From positions 1-64,000 of the forward strand of contig JAFKJY010000041.1 of assembly GCA_017305835.1 (NCBI GenBank): a stretch of 64,000 nt of DNA. The letters run 5' to 3'. Source of the DNA: Hyphomicrobiales bacterium. GTDB taxonomy: Bacteria; Pseudomonadota; Alphaproteobacteria; Rhizobiales; Rhizobiaceae. The first letter of the stretch is position 1. Each line of letters starts with the position of its first letter. Under the pieces are notes generated by a model. That model ran no database searches. It had not been told where the DNA came from and saw only the letters and a program-made list of their open reading frames with translations. The position numbers were made by a program, and so were the translations under genes. This document shows positions 19,169-27,399 of this stretch, in pieces.

Positions 19169-19593
19169 CACAGGCCTCCGAGCATGTGGCGGACGACGAA
19201 GACGGTGGCCGCGGTCGAGGCCATGAAGACGGCGGTGGCGACGGCCGAGCGCGGCGACAGCCGGGCGAGCCCGCAGACGCCGTGGCCCGACGTGCAGCCC
19301 GAGCCGAAATAGACGCCGACGCCGACGACCAGCCCGCCGAGGACCAGCCAGGAGGCCGGAGCCGGGCTGTCGAACGGCACGGCGCCGCCGAGGCCGACGA
19401 TCGCCGCCGGGGCGGCGATCGCGCCGGCGACGAAGGCGGCGCGCCACGTCCAGTCGGTGGAGAAGGGCGGCACCAGCCCGGACAGGATGCCGGTCATGCC
19501 GGCGATGCGGCCGTGCAGCGCCATCAGCAGCACCGCCGACAGGCCGATCAGCGCGCCGCCGGCGAGCGACAGGAGGGGCGTGAACTGCGTCAT
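19168..19593 (-). CDS. YeeE/YedE half transporter, first half
   Basis: Inner-membrane protein of 141 aa. The motif GSGCTSGHGVCG (about residues 97-108) is the classic YeeE/YedE cysteine loop. The ATG at 19593 overlaps the DUF2892 stop and its own stop overlaps the next YeeE/YedE start, giving a chain of coupled small membrane proteins. Pairs of half-length YeeE/YedE proteins next to BigR are a recognised arrangement in Rhizobiales and Xylella. Confidence 0.92.
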   Translation of the reverse strand: MTQFTPLLSLAGGALIGLSAVLLMALHGRIAGMTGILSGLVPPFSTDWTWRAAFVAGAIAAPAAIVGLGGAVPFDSPAPASWLVLGGLVVGVGVYFGSGCTSGHGVCGLARLSPRSAVATAVFMASTAATVFVVRHMLGGL

Positions 19594-19811
19594 CGGTTCC
19601 CGCCCTTCGCGGTCGAGAGGCGGGCAATCCAGTAGGCCGGGCAGAAGCGGACGAGGCCGGTGACGACCAGCACGAGGCCGACGATCACGAAGCCCCAGGT
19701 CCACAGCGGGCTGGCGAACAGCGCCCATCCGGTGAGAAAGGGGGCAGCGATGAGAAGAAGGCCGAGGATCAGCCTGACGATCCTGTCCGGCGTTCCGACA
19801 TTGACGGTCAT
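19590..19811 (-). CDS. DUF2892 (inner-membrane YgaP-like) protein
   Basis: 73-aa membrane protein with two helices (about residues 12-28 and 33-55) and the family pattern MTVNVGTPDRIVRLILGLLLI ending FCPAYWI, where the Cys is conserved. The same domain forms the membrane part of YgaP rhodanese. Located between BigR and the YeeE/YedE genes in the sulfide operon. Specific function unknown. Confidence 0.9.
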   Translation of the reverse strand: MTVNVGTPDRIVRLILGLLLIAAPFLTGWALFASPLWTWGFVIVGLVLVVTGLVRFCPAYWIARLSTAKGGNR

Positions 19812-19920
19812 GTCATTTTCCTTGAGAGCTAGTGGTGTCCGTTGCATGCTGACGTTTCCGCGCATCTGCACGGCTCGGATGCGAAGCTTTCCGGGCCGCG
19901 GAGGCGCGGGCCGCGCGTCC

Positions 19921-20232
19921 TCACTTGCAGAACAGCGCGTACATGGTGGCGATGAAGGTTTCGACGCGCGGGTCGGCCAGCCGGTAGAAGACCTGCTTGC
20001 CGTCCTTGCGCCCGGCGATCAGGCCCGCCTCGCGCAGCTCGGCGAGCTGCTGCGACAGGCCCGGCTGGCGGATGCCGAGCGCATCCTCCAGCTCGCGCAC
20101 CGAGCGCTCGCCGTCGGCGAGCGCGCAGGCGACCAGGAGCCGGTCCGGGTTGGAGAGCTTCTTGAGGAAGGCGGACGCCTCGTCCACCTTGCCCTTCAGC
20201 GCCTTCGTCTCGGTCGAGAGGGTCGTGTCCAT
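19921..20232 (-). CDS. bigR: BigR/SqrR-type ArsR-family sulfide/persulfide sensor repressor
   Basis: 103-aa winged-helix repressor. The two cysteines that form a tetrasulfide or disulfide switch in BigR and SqrR are at the expected places: Cys36 in LLVACALADGERSV and Cys102 at the very end (YALFCK). The recognition helix is RQPGLSQQLAELREAG. It follows the MBL gene with a 2-nt gap. It should repress this operon until reactive sulfur species modify the cysteines; a candidate AT-rich operator is upstream of the MBL gene. The residue pattern makes a metal-sensing ArsR less likely. Confidence 0.93.
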   Translation of the reverse strand: MDTTLSTETKALKGKVDEASAFLKKLSNPDRLLVACALADGERSVRELEDALGIRQPGLSQQLAELREAGLIAGRKDGKQVFYRLADPRVETFIATMYALFCK

Positions 20233-20234
20233 GG

Positions 20235-21113
20235 TCAGTCCCAGGCCGCATCCAGCAGGTCGAGCGGGATCTTCAGGTAGCGGCGGCCGTTCGCTTCCGG
20301 CTCGGGCAGGCGCCCGGCATTGGTGTTGACCTGCAGGGCGTGCAGGATCAGCTTGGGCATGGGCAGCGTCCTGTCGCGGGCCTCGCGGACGGCGACGAAC
20401 TCGGCCTCTGTCCTGAACTTCGCCATGTGGATGTTCTTCGCCTTCTGCTCGGCGACGGTCGATTCCCACAGGGGCTCGCGGCCGCCCGGCTGGTAGTCGT
20501 GGCCGGTGAAGATGCGCGTCTCGTCGGGCAATGCGAGGATGTCCTGGATCGACTTCCACAGCACCTTCGCCGACCCGCCCGGAAAGTCGGCACGCGCGGT
20601 GCCGCTGTCGGGCATGAACAGCGTATCGTGGACGAAGGCGGCGTCGCCGACGACATAGGTGATCGAGGCGAGCGTATGGCCCGGCGAGAACATCACCCTG
20701 ACGGGGATGTTGCCCACCATGAAGGTCTCGCCGTCGGCGAACAGCCTGTCCCACTGCGAGCCGTCGGCGGGGAAGTCGGGCCAGTTGTAGAAGCCCTTCC
20801 AGAGCTTCTGGACTTCCGTCACCTTCTCGCCGATGGCGGTCGGGGCTCCGGTCTTGTCCTTGAGGTAGCTGGCGGCCGAGAAATGGTCGGCATGGGGATG
20901 GGTGTCGAGGATCCACTCGAGGCTGTAGCCCCTGTCCGCGATGAACTTCAGGAGGGCGTCGGCATGGATCGTCGCGGTCGCGCCGGACTTCTCGTCATAA
21001 TCGAGCACCGGGTCGATGACGGCGCACTTCCCCGTTTCCGGATCGGCGACCACATACTGGATCGACCCCGTGCGCTTGTCGAAAAGGCCGGTGACGTCGG
21101 GCTTGGCGGGCAT
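20235..21113 (-). CDS. Blh/ETHE1-like MBL-fold persulfide dioxygenase
   Basis: 292-aa metallo-beta-lactamase-fold enzyme. Metal motif THPHADH near residue 70, further ligands in FSPGHT (His) and VHDTLF (Asp) and FTGHDY (His), the set used by ETHE1-type glutathione-persulfide dioxygenases with a single Fe(II). No N-terminal DUF442 domain, which is encoded separately four genes downstream. First gene of the leftward sulfide operon, with BigR immediately after. Converts glutathione persulfide to sulfite, protecting from sulfide. No sulfide:quinone reductase gene is present in the window. Confidence 0.92.
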   Translation of the reverse strand: MPAKPDVTGLFDKRTGSIQYVVADPETGKCAVIDPVLDYDEKSGATATIHADALLKFIADRGYSLEWILDTHPHADHFSAASYLKDKTGAPTAIGEKVTEVQKLWKGFYNWPDFPADGSQWDRLFADGETFMVGNIPVRVMFSPGHTLASITYVVGDAAFVHDTLFMPDSGTARADFPGGSAKVLWKSIQDILALPDETRIFTGHDYQPGGREPLWESTVAEQKAKNIHMAKFRTEAEFVAVREARDRTLPMPKLILHALQVNTNAGRLPEPEANGRRYLKIPLDLLDAAWD

Positions 21114-21413
21114 TGATCTGTCCTCTCCTCGTTTCGGATCGTCCGCGGGGCGGCGTGACAGTCACATAAAAACGATTGCGATATTTTGCAAGCGATAATC
21201 TGAAATCAGTTGGCTCGTCCGGGGAAGCAGAAGGGAAGCGATCAAGTGTCGCAGCCGTTGCGCGGGCGGCGTCGCTTGCGGGGCTCCGGCCCCGCTGATA
21301 GCAATTTCCCCGCAAATGGGCGCTGAGCGCGGTCGGCTGATGGTCGGCAGACAACCGCGGCGTTGAAGCCCCGGATTGCGCTGACCAACGGGGCGGAACA
21401 ATGGAGCCACCCC
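21114..21413. promoter_or_regulatory. Divergent promoter region, sulfide operon / tryptophanase
   Basis: 300-bp gene-free gap. The only structured element I see is an AT-rich inverted repeat TTGC-N8-GCAA at 21176-21191, 63 nt upstream of the MBL start, a suitable place and shape for a BigR site (known BigR/SqrR sites are AT-rich dyads). I see no clear tnaC-like leader peptide with a regulatory Trp codon before the tryptophanase gene. Confidence 0.4.
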
Positions 21414-22781
21414 GTGAAGACAATCATCGAACCTTTCCGCATCAAGTCCGTGGAGCCGATCCGCTTCACCACCGTCGAGGAGCGGCGCGCCCTGCTGCGC
21501 GAGGCGCACTACAACCTCTTCGCGCTGCATTCCGACGACGTCCTGATCGACCTCCTGACCGACAGCGGCACGGCGGCCATGAGCGCCGCGCAATGGGGTG
21601 CCGTGATGAACGGCGACGAGAGCTATGCCGGCTCGCCCTCCTTCTTCCGCTTCGAGGCGGCGGTCCGCGACCTGATGCCGTTCAAGCACGTCATCCCGAC
21701 GCATCAGGGCCGCGCGGCGGAGGCGATCCTGTTCTCGATCCTGGCCAAGCCCGGGCGCAAGATCCCCTCCAACACGCATTTCGACACGACGCGCGGCAAC
21801 ATCGAGGGCAACGGCGCCGAGGCGCACGACCTGCTCATCCCGGAAGGCCGTCAGCCCGGCCTCGTCCATCCCTTCAAGGGCAACATGGACCTCGATGCGC
21901 TGGAGGCGTTCCTGCGCCGGCATGGCGAGGCCGTGCCCTGCGTGATGATCACCGTCACCAACAATGCCGGCGGCGGCCAGCCGGTGAGCCTCGCCAACAT
22001 CCACGGCGCCCGCGACATCGCCCACCGCCACGGCAAGCCGTTCATCATCGACGGCTGCCGCTTCGCCGAGAACGCATGGTTCATCAAGACGCGCGAGCCG
22101 GGGCAGGCGGGGCGCGGCATCAAGGACATCGTGCGCGACATGTTCGACGGCGCCGACGGCATGACGATGAGCGCCAAGAAGGACGCCTTCGCCAATATCG
22201 GCGGCTGGCTGGCGCTCAACGACGACGAGCTGGCGACGCAGGCCCGCACCCGGCTGATCCAGACCGAAGGGTTCCCGACCTATGGCGGGCTGGCCGGGCG
22301 CGACCTGGAAGCGATCGCGCAGGGGCTCACCGAGATCGTCGACGAGCACTACCTCGCCTACCGGGTGCGCACCAACGAATATGTCTCGGAGCGGCTCGGC
22401 GCGCTGGGCATACCGGTGGTCAAGCCGGCCGGCGGCCACGCCGTGTTCGTCGACGCCCGCGCCTGGCTGTCGCATATCCCGCCGCTGTCCTATCCCGGCC
22501 AGGCGGTGGCTGTCGGCCTCTACGAGGTGGCCGGCATCCGGGCCTGCGAGATCGGCACCGTCATGTTCGGCCGCTCTCCGGACGGCAGCGAGCGGCCGGC
22601 CGCGATGGACCTCGTGCGGCTGGCCATGCCGCGGCGGGTCTACACCCAGTCGCATGCGGACTACATCGTCGAGGCCTTCGGCGAGCTCGCGGCGAAGAAG
22701 GACGCGATCGGCGGCTTCCGCATCGCCTGGCAACCGCCGATGATGCGCCACTTCACCGCCCGCTTCGCGCCGCTGGCGTGA
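21414..22781 (+). CDS. tnaA: Tryptophanase (beta-eliminating lyase)
   Basis: PLP enzyme splitting tryptophan to indole, pyruvate and ammonia, 455 aa. The PLP lysine is Lys256 in MSAKKDA. Three positions that separate tryptophanase from tyrosine phenol-lyase all have the tryptophanase residue: Asp124 (FDTT; Thr in TPL), Ile380 (ACEIG; Arg in TPL) and His446 (RHFTARF; Phe in TPL); Tyr71 of GDESYAG is also present. Start GTG 21414 follows GGAG by 7 nt; a TTG further upstream has no ribosome site. Stands alone between the sulfide operon and a NitT importer, followed by a strong hairpin. Its substrate overlaps with that of kynA 5 kb away. Confidence 0.93.
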   Translation: MKTIIEPFRIKSVEPIRFTTVEERRALLREAHYNLFALHSDDVLIDLLTDSGTAAMSAAQWGAVMNGDESYAGSPSFFRFEAAVRDLMPFKHVIPTHQGRAAEAILFSILAKPGRKIPSNTHFDTTRGNIEGNGAEAHDLLIPEGRQPGLVHPFKGNMDLDALEAFLRRHGEAVPCVMITVTNNAGGGQPVSLANIHGARDIAHRHGKPFIIDGCRFAENAWFIKTREPGQAGRGIKDIVRDMFDGADGMTMSAKKDAFANIGGWLALNDDELATQARTRLIQTEGFPTYGGLAGRDLEAIAQGLTEIVDEHYLAYRVRTNEYVSERLGALGIPVVKPAGGHAVFVDARAWLSHIPPLSYPGQAVAVGLYEVAGIRACEIGTVMFGRSPDGSERPAAMDLVRLAMPRRVYTQSHADYIVEAFGELAAKKDAIGGFRIAWQPPMMRHFTARFAPLA

Positions 22782-22792
22782 GGATGCAGGAT

Positions 22793-22818
22793 ACCCGGCC
22801 GGCTCATGCCGGCCGGGT
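22793..22818 (+). terminator. Terminator-like hairpin after tnaA
   Basis: Perfect 11-bp stem ACCCGGCCGGC with TCAT loop, 12 nt after the stop codon. The T-run is missing, so termination strength is uncertain. Confidence 0.6.
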
Positions 22819-22840
22819 CCCGCGCCGGCAAATCCGTCGC

Positions 22841-22870
22841 CAATTGATCGGGAAACCGAAACAATTGATC
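22841..22870. promoter_or_regulatory. Direct repeat operator candidate before NitT binding-protein gene
   Basis: CAATTGATC occurs at 22841-22849 and again at 22862-22870, start-to-start 21 bp (two helical turns), in an AT-rich stretch about 100 nt before the gene at 22966. Each copy also contains TTGATC, which recalls the core of the 9427 palindrome. Confidence 0.45.
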
Positions 22871-22965
22871 AGTTCATTTCTGTTGTATTGAAAAACCCCC
22901 CTCTCTAGCTTGCTAGCTTACGCAGAGGCTCGCCCTGATCCCGGCCCTGTGGGGAGGAGACAATC

Positions 22966-24075
22966 ATGAGACTTTCGATCCGGTCCGCCGTGACCCTGAT
23001 GCTGGCGGCCTCGCCGCTGGCCTACATGTCCGCCGAGGCGGGCGCCGCCAACCTCGCGGCCGCCTGCCCATCGCCCTTCGTCATGCAGCTCGACTGGTTC
23101 CCGCAGGCCGAGCACGGATATCTCTTCAACCTGCTGGGCGACGGCTACACCGTCGACACCAAGAACATGGTCGTGCGCGGCAAGCTGATGTCGGGCAGCG
23201 AGGATACGGGCATCGAGATCGAACTGCGATCCGGCGGTGCGCCGATCTCCAACATGGGCACGAACAAGGTCATCTACACCGACAATTCCATCAACATGGC
23301 CGTGCTGTCGCACTACGACCTGGCGCTGGGCTATCGCGTGGCGCCGATGATCTCTGTGCTGGCGCCGTTCGAAAAGAACCCGGTCGCCATCATGTGGGAC
23401 CCCGCGACCTATCCGGACGTCAACACGATCAAGGACCTGAAGGACAAGAACATCGTCGTGAACGTCTCGCCCTACGCGTCCTATCCGAAATATCTGGTGA
23501 CGCTCGGCCAGCTTTCCGAAGGCCAGATCGACCGCTCGTTCGACAGCTCGCCGGCGCGCTTCATCGCGTCCAAGGGCGAGATCGCCCAGCAGGCGCTCGC
23601 GACCGTCGACCCCTACAACTACATGAACGTCTACAAGGAGTGGGGAAAGCCGATCAAATACCAGCTCATCCACGACGCCGGCTTCCTGGCCTATTTCGAG
23701 ACGCTGGCCATCCGCAGCGCCGACCTCGAGAAGCTGACGCCCTGCCTCAAGGATCTCGTCCCGGTCTTCCAGAAGTCGGCCGTGGCCTATGCCAAGAGCC
23801 CGGACGCGGCGAACGCGAAAATCGTCGACATGGTGCAGAAGATCAACACCTACTGGCGCTATCCGATTGAGAAGGCGGCCTATTCCGCCAAGGCGCAGCT
23901 CGAGATGGGCATGGTCTCCAACGGCGCCGACGCGACCTTCGGCAATTTCGACAAGGCCGTCGTCGATGGCATGATGGACATCCTGCGCAAGAGCGGCGAG
24001 CAGTTGCCGGACGATCTGACGACCGAGAAGACGTACACCAACGACTTCATCGACAGCTCGATCGGGCTCAACTGA
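22966..24075 (+). CDS. NitT/TauT-type ABC transporter substrate-binding protein (NMT1-like)
   Basis: Periplasmic binding protein, 369 aa, with a signal peptide ending near residue 27 (LMLAASPLAYMSAEAGA). The mature start FVMQLDWFPQAEHGYLFNLLGDG matches the NMT1/THI5 or SsuA pattern, but the order of later segments is unusual and the protein is longer than typical (about 320-340). Two internal Cys (residues 35 and about 248) may form a disulfide. It is separated from its ATPase and permease by an amidohydrolase gene, which suggests that this enzyme acts on the imported compound. Ligand unknown: a heterocyclic base or similar would fit the downstream genes. Confidence 0.88.
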   Translation: MRLSIRSAVTLMLAASPLAYMSAEAGAANLAAACPSPFVMQLDWFPQAEHGYLFNLLGDGYTVDTKNMVVRGKLMSGSEDTGIEIELRSGGAPISNMGTNKVIYTDNSINMAVLSHYDLALGYRVAPMISVLAPFEKNPVAIMWDPATYPDVNTIKDLKDKNIVVNVSPYASYPKYLVTLGQLSEGQIDRSFDSSPARFIASKGEIAQQALATVDPYNYMNVYKEWGKPIKYQLIHDAGFLAYFETLAIRSADLEKLTPCLKDLVPVFQKSAVAYAKSPDAANAKIVDMVQKINTYWRYPIEKAAYSAKAQLEMGMVSNGADATFGNFDKAVVDGMMDILRKSGEQLPDDLTTEKTYTNDFIDSSIGLN

Positions 24076-24125
24076 CGACCGTCGATCGCGCTGCCTCGAA
24101 CGGACGATGAATCCCACTTCGATAT

Positions 24126-24162
24126 GGGCTAGATCGCTCTCCTCGTGAGGGCGTTCTAGCCC
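24126..24162 (+). terminator. Hairpin after binding-protein gene
   Basis: Arms GGGCTAGA and TCTAGCCC (8 bp perfect) enclosing a second short stem, in the 117-nt gap before the amidohydrolase. Like the hairpins at 3578 and 47960 it directly follows a binding-protein gene, fitting partial termination or mRNA protection. Confidence 0.6.
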
Positions 24163-24192
24163 GGCGAGGTCAAACGCAGGAGGAGATCCGTC

Positions 24193-25611
24193 GTGGCGGC
24201 GCAAACCGGCTTCATCTTCGCCAACGCCACCGTCATCACCATGGATGACGCGCGGCGCGTGATCTCCGACGGGGCCGTCGCGGTCGTCGGCGATTCGATC
24301 GCGGCCGTGGGCAAGACGGCGGACGTCGTCGCCCGCTTTCCCAATCTCGCGGTCCACGACTACAGCCGCCACATCATCGCCCCGGGCCTGATCGACACCC
24401 ACGTCCACCAGAGCCAGGCGTTCTTCCGCGGAGTGGGCGAGCGCAACGAGCGCTCCGACAGTTTTCACGAGTGGCTCTACCGGCTGACGCTGCCGATGGA
24501 AGGGGCCATGACCCCGGCTGACGGCGCGGCCTCCGCCTCGTTGTGCATCCTCGAGATGCTGAAGTCCGGCACGACGAGCTTTCTCGAATGCATGACGTCG
24601 GAGAACCACGGCTTCGACGGCATCGCGCAGGTCTGCGTCGATTCCGGCATCCGCGCCGCGCTCGGCAAGGTGGTCATGGACGTGCCCGCCGCCTATCGCG
24701 ACAAGGTCGGCTGGCCGATGTCGGCCTGGTTCGACCCGCAGGAGACGATCGCGGCCACGCTCGCGGCGCACGACAAGTGGGACGGCGCCGCCAACGGCCG
24801 CATCCAGGTCTGGTTCGGCTGCCGCACTGCCGACGACTCGGCCAATCCCGACCTCTACAGGCAGGTGGCGAGGATCGCGAAAGAGCGCGGCATGCGCCTG
24901 ACGATCCACCATTCCGAGCTGGCGAGCGACAACGCCTATGCGCGGAGCCTCGGCTATCGCAGCCACATGGAATACGGCGTGGACCTCGGCATCGTCGGAC
25001 CTAACGCGGTGCTTGCCCACTGCACGGCGGCCGACGCCGAGGACGTCCAGCTCCTCGCCAAGGCCGGCGCGTCCGTCTCGACCAACGCGGCCAACAACGC
25101 CGTCTCGGCCTGGGGGCCGACGCCGGTGGTCGACATGCTGGCGGCCGGCGTGAACGTCGCGCTCGGCTGCGACGGCACGGCGGGCGATGCCAACATGGAC
25201 CTGCTGCGCGACCTGCGCGTCGTCTGCCAGATCGCGCGTACCCATTCCAAGAACCGCAACAGCCTGCGCGCCGAGACCGTCCTGGAGATGGCGACGATCC
25301 ACGGCGCGCAGGCGCTGGGCATCGCCGACAAGGTCGGCTCGCTTGAGGTCGGCAAGCGGGCGGACCTGATCACCATCGACACCGACGTGCCGCATCTCAC
25401 GCCGATCTGGAATCCGGTCGCGACCATGGTGTTCGCGGCGCAGGGGGCCGACGTCCATACCGTCGTGGTCGACGGCAAGGTCATCGTGCGCGATCACCAG
25501 ATCCTGACCATGGACGAGGAGGCGATCGTGGCCGATGCCCGTCGGCGCATGCCGGAGATTGCGGCGCGCGCCAACGTGCCGGCGATGCGGCCGCGGTGGC
25601 CGGTGCTTTGA
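24193..25611 (+). CDS. Amidohydrolase-superfamily deaminase (TrzA/SAH-deaminase-like)
   Basis: Cytoplasmic metal-dependent hydrolase of 472 aa, the TIM-barrel group that deaminates or dechlorinates purine- and triazine-like rings (guanine deaminase, 8-oxoguanine deaminase, MtaD, TrzN/AtzA relatives). Metal site: DTHVH (His70, His72), TIHHSE near 240, AHCTAAD near 275 and Asp in GCDGTAGD near 327. GTG 24193 follows AGGAG by 8 nt. It sits inside an importer operon and upstream of urate-pathway-like genes, so conversion of an imported amino-purine or related base to its oxo form is plausible; the exact ring is not predictable. Confidence 0.9.
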   Translation: MAAQTGFIFANATVITMDDARRVISDGAVAVVGDSIAAVGKTADVVARFPNLAVHDYSRHIIAPGLIDTHVHQSQAFFRGVGERNERSDSFHEWLYRLTLPMEGAMTPADGAASASLCILEMLKSGTTSFLECMTSENHGFDGIAQVCVDSGIRAALGKVVMDVPAAYRDKVGWPMSAWFDPQETIAATLAAHDKWDGAANGRIQVWFGCRTADDSANPDLYRQVARIAKERGMRLTIHHSELASDNAYARSLGYRSHMEYGVDLGIVGPNAVLAHCTAADAEDVQLLAKAGASVSTNAANNAVSAWGPTPVVDMLAAGVNVALGCDGTAGDANMDLLRDLRVVCQIARTHSKNRNSLRAETVLEMATIHGAQALGIADKVGSLEVGKRADLITIDTDVPHLTPIWNPVATMVFAAQGADVHTVVVDGKVIVRDHQILTMDEEAIVADARRRMPEIAARANVPAMRPRWPVL

Positions 25612-25657
25612 CACGATCGTGGTCGCGAGGGACGTGGCCGCACGAAAGGAACATGAC

Positions 25658-26446
25658 ATGACGGTCTCGGCGGGATCGTTGCGTGCCAGCTACGGAGGAC
25701 AGGGGATGGCCCCGGCACATCCAGCGCTAATCTTCGATCATATCGGAATGACGTATGCCAACGGCACGCAGGCGATTTCCGACGTCTCGTTCCAGGTCAG
25801 CCCGGGCGAGTTCGTCAGCGTGGTCGGCCCGTCCGGCTGCGGCAAGTCGACCCTGCTGAGGATCGCCTCGGGCCTGATCAGGCATTCCTTCGGCTCCGTT
25901 ACGGTCGAGGAGGACAAGATCGGCTACGTCTTCCAGGACGCGACGCTGCTCGACTGGCGCACCGTGGAGCAGAATGTCCAGCTTCCGGCCGAGCTGCACG
26001 GCATTGCGCGCCCCGAGCGCGAGAAGCTGGCGCAGGACGCGATCAACCTCGTCGGCCTCTCCGGCTTCGAGAAGCACTATCCGAAGTCGCTCTCGGGCGG
26101 CATGAAGATGCGCACCTCGCTGGCACGGACGCTGACGCTCAAGCCTTCCCTGTTCCTGTTCGACGAGCCGTTCGGCGCGGTCGACGAGATCACCCGCGAG
26201 CATCTCAACGAGGAGACGCAGCGCCTGTTCAACCAGGAGCGCTTCGCCGGGCTCTTCATCACCCATTCGATCGGCGAGGCGGTGTTCATGAGCACGCGGG
26301 TCCTGGTCATGTCGGCCCGGCCCGGCCGCATCGTCGCCAGCTTCGACATCCCCTTCGAATACCCGCGGAACCCCGATCTCCGGTTCGATCCGGCATTCGC
26401 CGAGCTCTGCGCCGAGGTGTCGGCCGCGCTGAGGAGTGCCTACTGA
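25658..26446 (+). CDS. NitT/TauT-type ABC transporter ATPase
   Basis: 262-aa ATP-binding subunit. Walker A GPSGCGKST, Q-loop VFQDATLLDWRTV, signature LSGGMKMR, Walker B LFLFDEPFGAVDEITR and the switch His in ITHSIGEA. ATG 25658 follows AAAGGA by 7 nt; the longer open frame reaches back into the amidohydrolase gene and is rejected. Its stop overlaps the permease start (TGATG). Energises the importer with the binding protein at 22966. Confidence 0.95.
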   Translation: MTVSAGSLRASYGGQGMAPAHPALIFDHIGMTYANGTQAISDVSFQVSPGEFVSVVGPSGCGKSTLLRIASGLIRHSFGSVTVEEDKIGYVFQDATLLDWRTVEQNVQLPAELHGIARPEREKLAQDAINLVGLSGFEKHYPKSLSGGMKMRTSLARTLTLKPSLFLFDEPFGAVDEITREHLNEETQRLFNQERFAGLFITHSIGEAVFMSTRVLVMSARPGRIVASFDIPFEYPRNPDLRFDPAFAELCAEVSAALRSAY

Positions 26447-27309
26447 TGAGCAAGGCCGCCGCCGCCACAGCAGACAACGTCCCCGCGCCGAGCACCGCCA
26501 GGCCGAAGACGCTCGCCCGCCGCCTCGGCGAGACGCTCGTCCCGCCGATCGTGCTGGGCTGCGCCATCCTGATCGTCTGGTACATGATCAGCTATCTAGT
26601 GCTGAATTCGACCAATCGCTTCCTGCTCAGCCCGCCCCACGAGGTGTGGCTGCGCGGCTTCGCCGACTGGAACAACTTCTCCGAGATCCTGATCGCATTG
26701 TGGTCGAGCGCCCGCGTGGCGGCGATCGGCCTGTCGATCGCGATCTGCATCTCGATGCTGCTCGCCACCATCATGAGCCAGAGCAAGCTGATCGAGATCG
26801 CCATCTTCCCCTACATGGTGGCGCTGCAGGCGATCCCGCTGCTCGCCATCGTGCCGCTGATCTCGTTCTGGTTCGGCTTCGGGCAGACGTCGCGTGTCGT
26901 CGTCTGCGTGCTGATCTCGCTCTTCCCGATGCTGGTGAACACGCTGTTCGGCCTGCACAGCGCCTCGCGCGGAGCCCACGACCTGTTCACGCTGCACAGG
27001 GCGAGCCGGCTGACCCGGCTGCGCAAGCTGATGCTGCCGGCCGCGCTTCCGGCCATCTTCGCGGGTCTGCGCATCTCGGCCGGCCTTTCGGTGATCGGCG
27101 CGATCGTCGGCGACTTCTTCTTCGGCCGCGGCGACGTCGGCATCGGCCAGCGCCTGCGCGAATACGCCAACGAGCTGGAAGGCGAGCAGTTGCTGGCGGC
27201 CGTCATCATGTCGTCCGGCCTCGGCATCGCCGTGTTCTTGTTCTTCACCTGGCTGTCGAAGGCCTCGATCGGCCACTGGTACGAGACGCGATCGGCGCGC
27301 GACGACTGA
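26446..27309 (+). CDS. NitT/TauT-type ABC transporter permease
   Basis: Inner-membrane subunit of 287 aa, six helices, with the family loop ASRLTRLRKLMLPAALPAIFAGLRISAGLSVIGAIVGDFF near residues 185-225 that docks onto the ATPase. ATG shares one base with the ATPase stop. Last transporter gene; a 90-nt gap leads to the dehydrogenase gene. Confidence 0.95.
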   Translation: MSKAAAATADNVPAPSTARPKTLARRLGETLVPPIVLGCAILIVWYMISYLVLNSTNRFLLSPPHEVWLRGFADWNNFSEILIALWSSARVAAIGLSIAICISMLLATIMSQSKLIEIAIFPYMVALQAIPLLAIVPLISFWFGFGQTSRVVVCVLISLFPMLVNTLFGLHSASRGAHDLFTLHRASRLTRLRKLMLPAALPAIFAGLRISAGLSVIGAIVGDFFFGRGDVGIGQRLREYANELEGEQLLAAVIMSSGLGIAVFLFFTWLSKASIGHWYETRSARDD

Positions 27310-27399
27310 CGCGCCCGGCGGTCCAAGGCGGCAATGCCGGCGGGCATTGCCGCTCTTTCCCGGTCACCGAAGCAGAATTCCGTTGTGAGGTCTTCGCGA

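Noticed and set aside
21114..21413. TnaC-like leader peptide before tnaA
   Set aside because: Short frames in the gap contain no conserved Trp-codon pattern or boxA-like element.
21414..22781. Tyrosine phenol-lyase identity
   Set aside because: Asp124, Ile380 and His446 match tryptophanase; TPL would have Thr, Arg and Phe at these positions.
22905..22920. CTAGCTTGCTAGCTTA direct repeat before the second importer
   Set aside because: Short, single occurrence, and close to the leader; no supporting context.
22918..25659. 913-codon open frame on the - strand
   Set aside because: Antisense to the binding protein and amidohydrolase, both of which have clear motifs.
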